Below are positions 16,982-24,652 of a stretch of 39,012 nt of DNA, piece by piece; the first letter of the stretch is position 1; each line of letters begins with the position of its first letter. Where the stretch lies: assembly GCA_030612765.1 (NCBI GenBank), contig JAUWNG010000018.1:1-39012 (forward strand). Reading direction: 5' to 3'. The notes under the pieces are model-generated. The model was not told the origin of the DNA and ran no database searches. It saw only the letters and a program-made list of their open reading frames with translations. The stretch comes from Planctomycetota bacterium. Its GTDB lineage: Bacteria > Planctomycetota > Planctomycetia > Pirellulales > Thermoguttaceae. The position numbers were made by a program, and so were the translations under genes.

Positions 16982-17200
16982 GGACTCGATTGGGTGAAGG
17001 CCGAGTACCGCTCGATCCACGGCCCGATCGGCGTGGAGTGGAAGATCGAGGGGGATCGTCTGGCCGTGACGATGAGGGTTCCGGCCAACGTGACCGCCGA
17101 GGTCCGTCTGCCCGCGGCCGATCCGGCGACCGTCATCGAGAGTGGCCGGTGTGAACGGCGGGCCAAAAAGCCAGCGCCCAAAGTGGTTCGTGTATTATAG
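16982..17200 (+). pseudogene. C-terminal remnant of an alpha-L-rhamnosidase
   Basis: From 16982 the translation G-L-D-W-V-K-A-E-Y-R-S-I-H-G-P-I-G-V-E-W, followed by V-P-A-N-V-T-A-E-V-R-L-P, matches the final beta-sandwich domain of bacterial alpha-L-rhamnosidases. Those enzymes are about 900 residues; only about 70 remain and no start fits. It lies directly behind the integrase, in the same frame but after its stop. It is probably a leftover from an earlier insertion or deletion at this site. Confidence 0.65.
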
Positions 17201-17626
17201 ACCTCCAGGGGTGGTTTGTCTTGTGGGGCTTAGCGGCCCGCGTGGCGAGGGCCGATGCGAAGGTGAAGGCGGAAGGGGCATCGGCGAACTTCTTTTGTGG
17301 GGAAGCTCACTCAAACCTGTTGCTCACACGAACAAACCCTCTTGCTTTCGCGAATAGACGGCCCACCGGTAATAGCTGTCGGGCGACGGAAGTTCGACCG
17401 CGTGACTGTGAGCAAAAGGTTCCATGAAACGGCGGGAAAATCGGCAACGCTCCCCGGCTGTTTCCGTGAACCTACCCACAAACCTCCCAATCTACTTCCA
17501 CCAATCCGCAAAGTCCTATCAAATCACGGTTTGCATGGTGGGGGAGACGCTTCTCATCCGCATCCCGGTTTGTTAAGGTTAGGGTATCGTAGTACCGACA
17601 CAACGGGCCCGCTGAGGATGGGTTTG
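17201..17626. other. Gap between remnant and defence cluster, no convincing gene
   Basis: This 426-bp stretch has short open frames with no family resemblance. It should contain the promoter of the downstream cluster. TTGTTA near 17570 with AT-rich DNA after it is a possible start, but the second box is poor, so I do not call it. Confidence 0.35.
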
Positions 17627-17839
17627 ATGCCCAAGCTGGATGAATACGTCCGGATCGCGGAAGCGGCCGAGTATCTCGGCGTTCACTGCAACACTCTCCG
17701 CAACTGGGGACGCACTGGAAAAATCCCCGAATACCGGCATCCGGTGAACAACTACCGGCTTTTCAAGGTCAGTGACCTCGACAAGCTGCTGAAGAAAACC
17801 GAACAATCCGTCGCCAGAAGAATCCGCAAGCCGAGGTGA
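17627..17839 (+). CDS. Excisionase/MerR-type helix-turn-helix protein
   Basis: The product is 70 residues. Y-V-R-I-A-E-A-A-E-Y-L-G-V-H followed by N-T-L-R-N-W-G-R-T-G-K-I-P is a winged MerR-like HTH, and the segment R-H-P-V-N-N-Y-R-L-F is typical of excisionase-family proteins. It could control the downstream operon or act as a recombination directionality factor for the island. The start at 17627 is preferred because GAGG lies 9 nt upstream; an ATG at 17618 is also in frame. Its stop is 4 bp before the helicase start, so the two are probably cotranscribed. Confidence 0.75.
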   Translation: MPKLDEYVRIAEAAEYLGVHCNTLRNWGRTGKIPEYRHPVNNYRLFKVSDLDKLLKKTEQSVARRIRKPR

Positions 17840-17843
17840 CACG

Positions 17844-20800
17844 GTGGCCCAACTTGAAGAACTGACACGCGGTGCCTGCGTCAAGGGTATCCTACCCGAC
17901 GGCCAAGTCACGATCGTCGATGTCAAATGGCACGGTACGGCCGTGGCGGAGGTGGTCTACAAAGACGCCGGCGGCCACTTGGGCACGGAGTTGCTTTACC
18001 GCGACAACGAGCCCACGCTCGAAATCGTCACTGCCGGCCGGCCCTGGAGCTTCTCGGCCGATGGTGGTTTGCTCCGGTTGGTCTCCGAAGCCTACCGGAT
18101 TCGGTTGGCTCACCTTTTCGACTCGCTGCTGGCGATCCACACGTCACTGGTCGACCCGCTGCCACATCAAATCACGGCGGTCTACGCCGAAATGCTACCC
18201 CGCCAGCCCCTGCGATTTCTCCTTGCCGACGACCCTGGGGCCGGCAAGACAATCATGGCCGGGCTGCTTATCAAGGAACTCCGCGTCCGCGGCGATCTCC
18301 GTCGCTGCATGATCATTGCACCTGGCGGTCTCGTGGACCAATGGCAGGATGAACTCTCCAGTAAATTCCATCTTCCGTTCCAGCTACTCACGAACGACGC
18401 CCTGGAAGCCGCCCAGACGGGCAACTGGTTCCAGGAGAACCCACTGGTGATCTGCCGTCTCGACAAACTCAGCCGAAACGAAGACGTCCAGGCCAAGCTT
18501 AGCACGACCGACTGGGACCTAATCGTGGTGGACGAAGCCCACAAGATGTCGGCGTCGTTCTTTTCCGGCGAGGTCAAAGAGACGAAGCGATATAAGCTGG
18601 GCCGGTTCGTGTCCGGCCTCACGCGGCACTTCCTGTTGATGACCGCAACGCCACACAACGGCAAAGAAGAGGACTTTCAACTCTTCATGGCCTTGCTTGA
18701 TGGCGACCGTTTCGAGGGTAAGTTTCGCGATGGCGTCCACATTTGTGATCCGTCGGACATGATGAGACGCCTCGTCAAAGAACACCTCCTCAAGTTCGAC
18801 GAGACGCCCCTTTTCCCCGAGCGCCGGGCCTACTCCGTCAACTACAAGCTGTCCGACGCCGAGGCCAGCCTCTATCAGAAAGTCACCGACTACGTCCGCG
18901 AGGAGTTCAATCGGGCCGAAGCCCTGCAAAACGATGGCCGCAGGGGGACCATTGGTTTCGCCCTGACGATCCTGCAACGCCGCCTGGCTTCCTCTCCAGA
19001 AGCCATCTATCAGTCGCTTCGCCGGCGAAAGGCTCGCCTGGGGAAGCGGCTGCGAGAAGAAAAACTGCTCAAACGGGGAGCCACAACCCGGGTCGACTTC
19101 ACGGCGGACCTCCCAGCCTTGAGCGACGAAGACTTCGACGACCTCGACGAGTCGCCCAGCGGCGAGTTGGAGGAAACCGAAGAGCAGATCGTCGACCAGG
19201 CGACGGCCGCCCAAACGATTGCGGAACTGGAGGCCGAAATTGCAATTCTGGCCGGTCTGGAAAAGCTCGCCAAGCAGGTTCGATTGAGCGAGGCCGACAA
19301 GAAATGGGAGGAACTCTCGTCGCTTCTGCAAGACAACGAGGAGATGTTCGACGCCCACGGGCATCGCCGAAAGCTGGTAATCTTCACCGAGCATCGCGAC
19401 ACGCTCAGCTACCTCTGCGAGAAGATTCGCACACTGCTGGGCAGGGCCGAGGCTGTCGTTACCATCCACGGCAGCGTCGGACGTGAGGAACGCAAGACGG
19501 CCCAAAGCCGGTTCACGCAGGACAAAGATGTTCAGGTCCTCGTCGCCACGGACGCCGCTGGCGAAGGTATCAACCTCCAGCGGGCTCACCTGATGGTGAA
19601 TTACGACCTGCCTTGGAACCCCAACCGTCTGGAACAACGTTTTGGCCGTATCCACCGTATCGGTCAGACCGAGGTTTGCCACCTCTGGAACCTCGTTGCC
19701 AAAGAGACCCGCGAGGGTGATGTTTTCCACCGGCTGCTGGAAAAACTGGAGGTTGCCCGAGAAACGCTTGGCGGTGCCGTTTTCGACGTTCTTGGCAGGG
19801 TATGGCAAGGGGATTCGCTGCGAAAGCTGCTGATCGAAGCCGTTCGCTACGGCGACCGGCCCGACATCCGTGCCCGACTGACGCAGACCGTCGAGAACGT
19901 CCTCGACCGGGAACACCTCAAGGAACTGATCGAAGACCGCGTACTCTCCCACGACACGATGGACGTCTCGAAGGTCCGCGAAATCCGCGAGGAGATGGAA
20001 CGGGCCGATGTCCGCCGGATGCAGCCCCACTATATCTCGTCGTTCTTCCTCGAAGCCTTTAAGCACCTCGGCGGGACGGTTCGCGAGCGTGAGCCAAAGC
20101 GGTATGAAGTCACCCGTGTGCCTGCCGCCGTGCGGAACCGGGATCGCGTCATCGGGACGCGGGAAACGGTGTTGCCCCGCTACGAACGAATCACGTTCGA
20201 GAAGGATTTGATCGATGTGCCTGGCAAGCCGACGGCGGAGTTTGTTTGCCCCGGTCATCCGCTTCTCGACGCCACCAACGACCTGATTCGGGAGCGGCAT
20301 CGCGACCTGATGAAGCAGGGTGCCGTGCTGGTCGACCCGCAGGACGAGGGCGAAGAGGTCCGGGCGTTGTTCTATCTCGAACACTCGATCCAGGACGCCC
20401 GCCTCAATCCCGACGGCAGCCGCCGCGTCGTCAGCCGGCAGATGCAGTTTGTCGAAATCGACAGCCAGGGGGAGGTACATACGGCTGGCCAGGCGCCTTA
20501 TCTCGACTATCGCCCACTAACCGAAGAAGAGAAACCGCTCATCGAATCGATTCTCCAGCAGGACTGGCTCAACCGCGACCTGGAGGAGCAGGCCGTTTCC
20601 TACGCGGTATCCGAGATCGTCCCCAGACACCTGGCGGAAATCAAGTCTGGACGGGAGGAACTGATCGACCGCACTCGGGCGACCGTGAAAGACCGGCTCA
20701 CCAAGGAAATCAACCACTGGGACCATCGTGCCGAGGATCTCCGGGCACAGGAGGATGCGGGTAAAACACCACGGCTCAATTCGGCCAAGGCCCGGGCACG

Positions 20801-21350
20801 GGCCGACGATTTGCAGGCCCGTCTCAAGGACCGCATGGAGAAACTCGACCAGGAGCGACGGCTCTCGCCCCTGCCGCCGGTGGCAATCGGTGGAGCGTTG
20901 ATCGTTCCGGCGGGGCTGCTTGCGAAGCTGGCCGGTCAAGTCACCGGGGAGCCTGCAACCTTCGCCCGTGAAACGAAGCGGGTCGAGATGATGGCCATGG
21001 ACGCCGTAATGTCGGCCGAACGCGGGCTCGGTTACGAGCCGCGTGATGTCAGCGAGGAGAAATGCGGGTACGATATTGAGTCGAAGATCCCCGGCAGCGG
21101 CCGGCTTCGCTTCATCGAGGTGAAAGGCCGTATTGCCGGGGCCGCAACGGTCACCGTTACCAAGAACGAAATCCTCCGATCCCTCAACAAGCCGGATGAT
21201 TTCATACTGGCGATCGTTCAGGTGGACGGAGAGACCACCGCAACACCCGTCTATGTCCGCAAACCGTTTACGCGGGAGCCGGATTTCGGGGTGACCAGTG
21301 TCAACTATAACCTGGCCGAACTTCTGAACAAGGGAACAGACCCAAGCTGA
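17844..21350 (+). CDS. SNF2-family helicase with C-terminal DUF3883 domain
   Basis: The product is 1168 residues. Motifs in order: Walker A D-D-P-G-A-G-K-T at about 129-136, D-E-A-H at about 230, M-T-A-T-P-H-N-G, then the second RecA lobe with I-F-T-E-H-R-D-T, A-T-D-A-A-G-E-G-I-N at about 568 and Q-R-F-G-R-I-H-R-I-G-Q at about 598. The middle is helical and charged. The last 120 residues are a DUF3883 domain with C-G-Y-D-I-E-S and F-I-E-V-K-G, consistent with a PD-(D/E)XK nuclease fold. It should move on DNA using ATP, and may cut it. The start is GTG 17844 after GAGGTGA. It heads a same-strand cluster with a DNA methylase and a HEPN-ATPase, which points to restriction-like defence. Confidence 0.9.
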   Translation: MAQLEELTRGACVKGILPDGQVTIVDVKWHGTAVAEVVYKDAGGHLGTELLYRDNEPTLEIVTAGRPWSFSADGGLLRLVSEAYRIRLAHLFDSLLAIHTSLVDPLPHQITAVYAEMLPRQPLRFLLADDPGAGKTIMAGLLIKELRVRGDLRRCMIIAPGGLVDQWQDELSSKFHLPFQLLTNDALEAAQTGNWFQENPLVICRLDKLSRNEDVQAKLSTTDWDLIVVDEAHKMSASFFSGEVKETKRYKLGRFVSGLTRHFLLMTATPHNGKEEDFQLFMALLDGDRFEGKFRDGVHICDPSDMMRRLVKEHLLKFDETPLFPERRAYSVNYKLSDAEASLYQKVTDYVREEFNRAEALQNDGRRGTIGFALTILQRRLASSPEAIYQSLRRRKARLGKRLREEKLLKRGATTRVDFTADLPALSDEDFDDLDESPSGELEETEEQIVDQATAAQTIAELEAEIAILAGLEKLAKQVRLSEADKKWEELSSLLQDNEEMFDAHGHRRKLVIFTEHRDTLSYLCEKIRTLLGRAEAVVTIHGSVGREERKTAQSRFTQDKDVQVLVATDAAGEGINLQRAHLMVNYDLPWNPNRLEQRFGRIHRIGQTEVCHLWNLVAKETREGDVFHRLLEKLEVARETLGGAVFDVLGRVWQGDSLRKLLIEAVRYGDRPDIRARLTQTVENVLDREHLKELIEDRVLSHDTMDVSKVREIREEMERADVRRMQPHYISSFFLEAFKHLGGTVREREPKRYEVTRVPAAVRNRDRVIGTRETVLPRYERITFEKDLIDVPGKPTAEFVCPGHPLLDATNDLIRERHRDLMKQGAVLVDPQDEGEEVRALFYLEHSIQDARLNPDGSRRVVSRQMQFVEIDSQGEVHTAGQAPYLDYRPLTEEEKPLIESILQQDWLNRDLEEQAVSYAVSEIVPRHLAEIKSGREELIDRTRATVKDRLTKEINHWDHRAEDLRAQEDAGKTPRLNSAKARARADDLQARLKDRMEKLDQERRLSPLPPVAIGGALIVPAGLLAKLAGQVTGEPATFARETKRVEMMAMDAVMSAERGLGYEPRDVSEEKCGYDIESKIPGSGRLRFIEVKGRIAGAATVTVTKNEILRSLNKPDDFILAIVQVDGETTATPVYVRKPFTREPDFGVTSVNYNLAELLNKGTDPS

Positions 21351-21448
21351 GCAACCCCACAATCCGGATAGCCTTCGCATGGGACGAAGACCAGAAGAAG
21401 GTAGTAGTCGGTTTCATTGGACAACATCAGAAAACGAGCGCAACATGA
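21347..21448 (+). pseudogene. Short frame between helicase and methylase, probable remnant or unannotated small gene
   Basis: The frame encodes S-N-P-T-I-R-I-A-F-A-W-D and then K-K-V-V-V-G-F-I-G-Q-H, which reads like a real protein C-terminus. Its TGA (21446-21448) overlaps the methylase ATG (21445) as ATGA, the usual sign of translational coupling. It is open only from 21311, and the only possible start is CTG 21347. It is either a truncated former gene or a non-ATG microprotein of about 33 residues. I do not recognise the family. Confidence 0.4.
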
Positions 21449-24400
21449 CCGCTTATCGCAAGAAACTAATCGAAGTGGCCCTGCCGCTGGATGCGATCAA
21501 TCGTGGTTGCCAGCAAGAGAAGAACCCCTTCATCCAAGGCCATCCGCGCAATCTTCACCTGTGGTGGGCCCGTCGGCCGTTGGCGGCCTGCCGGGCGGTT
21601 TTGTTTTCGTCGTTGGTCAATGATCCGGGCGACGACCCGATGTACGGGCTCAGCGAAGACATCGCCGCTACCGAACGAGCCAAACTCTTCAACCTGATCG
21701 AGGAACTGGTCAAGTGGGAGAATAGCAACAACCCTCGCGTGATCAATGCCGCTCGGCTGGAGATTGCTCGCAGTATTGCGGCCAACAAGGTGGCGGATGG
21801 CGAGTTGGAGGACGACACGCCGCTGGTGGCCAATACTTCTGAACTTCCAGAAGAACAAGAAAAATACCTGCCGGATCCGCCGCCGGAGTACACGGCCCAT
21901 GATGTGCGGTTCAAGATGCCGGGGTTGAAGCCGGAGCAGGTGAACCACTTTCTGACCCATTATGCTCCGCCGGTGCTCGATCCGTTTTGCGGGGGCGGTT
22001 CGATCCCGCTGGAGGCCCAGCGTCTGGGGCTGCGGGCGCATGCCAGCGATCTGAACCCCGTGCCCGTGCTGATTACCAAGGCCCTGATCGAGATTCCGCC
22101 CAAGTTCGCGGGCATGCCCCCGGTGAACCCGGAAGCTTGTGGTGCGGGCGTCCCGCCTGCCGGCGGCAAGAGAAACAGGGCACGCCAGAGGCCTGCACCA
22201 CAATTGATGGTCTGGCCGGGCGCGAAGGGTCTGGCCGAGGATGTCCGTTACTACGGCCAGTGGATGCGCGACGAGGCCCAAAAACGGATCGGCCACCTGT
22301 ACCCCAAGGTGAAGATCACGCAAGCGATGGTCGACGACGAGCGGCCCGACCTGGAACCCTACAAAGACCAGGAACTGACCGTCATCGCCTGGCTGTGGGC
22401 GCGGACGGTGCCGAGTTCTAATCCCGCGTATTCTGGTATCAGAGTACCGCTGGTGAAATCGCTGTGGTTGAGCAAGAAACGTGGCAAGGAAGCTTGGCTG
22501 GAACCAGTGATTGATCAGGAAAGCAAGAGCTATACGTTTCGAGTTCGGCTTGGCACACCAAATGCGGAACAAAAGGACTCCATCGAGGCCGGAACAAAGC
22601 TTGGTCGAGGGTGTAAATTCCGTTGTATCCTTAGCGATACGCCAATCCCCGAAGAACATATCAAGTCAGCAGGCATGGAAGGAAAACTTAGCCAAACCCT
22701 GATCGCAGTTGTCTGCAAAGGAGCACGGGGACGTGTGTATCTCTCTCCAACCGAAGAAATTGAAGCGGTTACGGAGATTAAAAAACCGGAAGCCGATGGA
22801 ATTGAATCGCCAATTGCAAATGACAAGAGAGCGCTCTGGTGCCTCCTCTATGGACTAACCTCTTTCGATAAGCTCTTCACCCCCCGTCAGCTCACGGCCT
22901 TGACGACGTTTTCGGATTTGGTGAAAGAGGCGCGGGAGCAGGTGCGGCGGGACGCCGAGGCCGCTTGGGAGGCTTGCGGAGCCGCATTTCAAGCTTCAAA
23001 TGCCACAAATGAAGCTTCATCCGAGGCAAATCAAGGCCCATTCGTGGGGGGTGAAGCCGCACCCGATGCAAATCAGCCCGGCCATGCGGGCAAAACGCCC
23101 CCGCTCCAAACCCCCCTCGCCAAAGGCGGCACCGGACCACAAGCCTACGCCGATGCCGTCGCGACGTATCTGGCGTTTGGGGTTGCCCAATTGAGTCGCT
23201 ATGCTTCGACAATCTGCGGTTGGAATCAGACAAATCAGAATGTGGCGCAAGTGTTTGGCCGACAAGCCCTTCCAATGGTGTGGGACTTTGCTGAAGGTAA
23301 TACGATTGTAGGCGTTCTCGCAATCACCTCAACAATTGACTGGGTAGCAAGGTCATTGCAAGAACTCCCCTGCGCATCCACCGGTTCTAGTATCCAGCTT
23401 GATGCTGCTGCCACTTTGAAACTTGCCGCACTGCCAATAATTGCAACTGACCCCCCATACTACGACAACATCGGATATGCCGACCTCTCCGATTTCTTTT
23501 ATGTCTGGCTGCGGCGAAGCCTCCGGGACGTATATCCCGACTTGCTCTCCACCATGCTCACGCCCAAGGCCGAAGAGTTGATTGCCTCGCCGTACCGTCA
23601 TGACGGAGACAAGAAAAAAGCAGCCGAGTTTTTTGAGATCGGTCTAAGGCGGGCCATTCAAAACTGGCGAGAGCAAGGCCACCCGGACTACCCGACCACG
23701 ATTTTCTATGCCTTTAAGCAGGCGGAAACCGATTCATCAGGCACGGCTTCCACTGGCTGGGAGACTTTCTTGACAGGCGTGATTGACCAAGACTTCTGCA
23801 TCACAGGCACGTGGCCCATTCGTACAGAGCGAACAAAGGGACTCAAGGGGAGTGTGAACGTCCTCGCCTCATCCGTCGTTCTCGTTTGCGTGCCGCGCAG
23901 CGACGATGCGCCACTGGCCACGCGGCGAGAATTCCTGGGCGCGCTCAAACGCGAACTGCCCGACGCCCTGCGGCACCTGCAAAGCGGCAGCATCGCGCCG
24001 GTCGACCTGGCGCAAGCCACCATCGGCCCCGGCATGGCCATCTTCAGCCGCTACGCCAAGGTGATGGAATCGGACGGCACGCCCATGACGGTGCGGAAGG
24101 CCTTGACGCTCATCAACGAAGTGCTGGACGAGGTGCTGGCCGAACAGGAGGGCGAGTTCGACGCCGAAACCCGCTGGGCCCTGGCTTGGTTCGACCAATA
24201 CGGCAACCAGGAAGCTGCCTTCGGCGACGCCGAAACACTCTCCAAGGCCAAGGGTGTCTCCGTCGGCGGCCTGGTCGAGGCCGGTATCCTGGCAGCCAAA
24301 GCGGGCAAGGTTCGCTTGCTCAAGCGAGATGAACTACCCGACAACTGGGACCCCATGACCGACTCTCGGCTGGTTGTCTGGGAGGTCATCCAGTACCTAA

Positions 24401-24639
24401 TACGAACCCTGGAGAACGACGGCGAGACGGCCGCCGCCGAGTTGCTCCGCAAGGTCGGCTCGATGGGCGAGATCGCCCGGGACCTGGCCTATCGTCTCTA
24501 CACGACTTGCGAACGAAAGAAGTGGGCCCAGGAGGCACTGGCCTACAACAGCTTGGTCATCGCCTGGCCGGAGATATCGAAACTGGCCAGACAGATAAAG
24601 CCGGAAACGGAAACACAACAATCATTCCTAGAAGAATGA
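21445..24639 (+). CDS. DUF1156 adenine-specific DNA methylase (COG1743 type)
   Basis: The product is 1064 residues. The N-terminus has the DUF1156 signature: E-V-A-L-P-L-D-A-I-N, then P-R-N-L-H-L-W-W-A-R-R-P-L-A. The SAM-binding motif V-L-D-P-F-C-G-G-G-S with D-L-N-P-V-P-V-L-I lies near residues 175-205, and the catalytic D-P-P-Y with Y-Y-D-N-I-G-Y-A-D-L near 672. It should methylate adenine N6, probably to mark host DNA. The family's zinc-ribbon cysteines, expected after W-A-R-T-V, are replaced (S-S-N-P-A-Y). Two insertions are visible: a palindromic repeat read in frame near residues 231-254, and a low-complexity segment near 510-560. The start is 21445, overlapping the preceding short frame; an ATG at 21379 would add 22 unlike residues. 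The ATPase starts 13 bp after the stop. Confidence 0.9.
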   Translation: MTAYRKKLIEVALPLDAINRGCQQEKNPFIQGHPRNLHLWWARRPLAACRAVLFSSLVNDPGDDPMYGLSEDIAATERAKLFNLIEELVKWENSNNPRVINAARLEIARSIAANKVADGELEDDTPLVANTSELPEEQEKYLPDPPPEYTAHDVRFKMPGLKPEQVNHFLTHYAPPVLDPFCGGGSIPLEAQRLGLRAHASDLNPVPVLITKALIEIPPKFAGMPPVNPEACGAGVPPAGGKRNRARQRPAPQLMVWPGAKGLAEDVRYYGQWMRDEAQKRIGHLYPKVKITQAMVDDERPDLEPYKDQELTVIAWLWARTVPSSNPAYSGIRVPLVKSLWLSKKRGKEAWLEPVIDQESKSYTFRVRLGTPNAEQKDSIEAGTKLGRGCKFRCILSDTPIPEEHIKSAGMEGKLSQTLIAVVCKGARGRVYLSPTEEIEAVTEIKKPEADGIESPIANDKRALWCLLYGLTSFDKLFTPRQLTALTTFSDLVKEAREQVRRDAEAAWEACGAAFQASNATNEASSEANQGPFVGGEAAPDANQPGHAGKTPPLQTPLAKGGTGPQAYADAVATYLAFGVAQLSRYASTICGWNQTNQNVAQVFGRQALPMVWDFAEGNTIVGVLAITSTIDWVARSLQELPCASTGSSIQLDAAATLKLAALPIIATDPPYYDNIGYADLSDFFYVWLRRSLRDVYPDLLSTMLTPKAEELIASPYRHDGDKKKAAEFFEIGLRRAIQNWREQGHPDYPTTIFYAFKQAETDSSGTASTGWETFLTGVIDQDFCITGTWPIRTERTKGLKGSVNVLASSVVLVCVPRSDDAPLATRREFLGALKRELPDALRHLQSGSIAPVDLAQATIGPGMAIFSRYAKVMESDGTPMTVRKALTLINEVLDEVLAEQEGEFDAETRWALAWFDQYGNQEAAFGDAETLSKAKGVSVGGLVEAGILAAKAGKVRLLKRDELPDNWDPMTDSRLVVWEVIQYLIRTLENDGETAAAELLRKVGSMGEIARDLAYRLYTTCERKKWAQEALAYNSLVIAWPEISKLARQIKPETETQQSFLEE
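22137..22205. repeat. Palindromic repeat inserted in frame in the methylase gene
   Basis: TTGTGGTGCGGGCGTCCCGC at the left and the inverse-related GCCTGCACCACAATT at the right frame about 35 bp. It encodes about 23 residues (A-C-G-A-G-V-P-P-A-G-G and on), in a place where related methylases, as I know them, go almost directly from P-V-N-P to W-P-G-A. Confidence 0.55.
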
Positions 24640-24652
24640 GTAGGGATATTCG

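Noticed and set aside
18519-20480. Long minus-strand open frame (653 codons) opposite the helicase
   Set aside because: The helicase motifs define the plus strand; the antisense frame has no recognisable domain.
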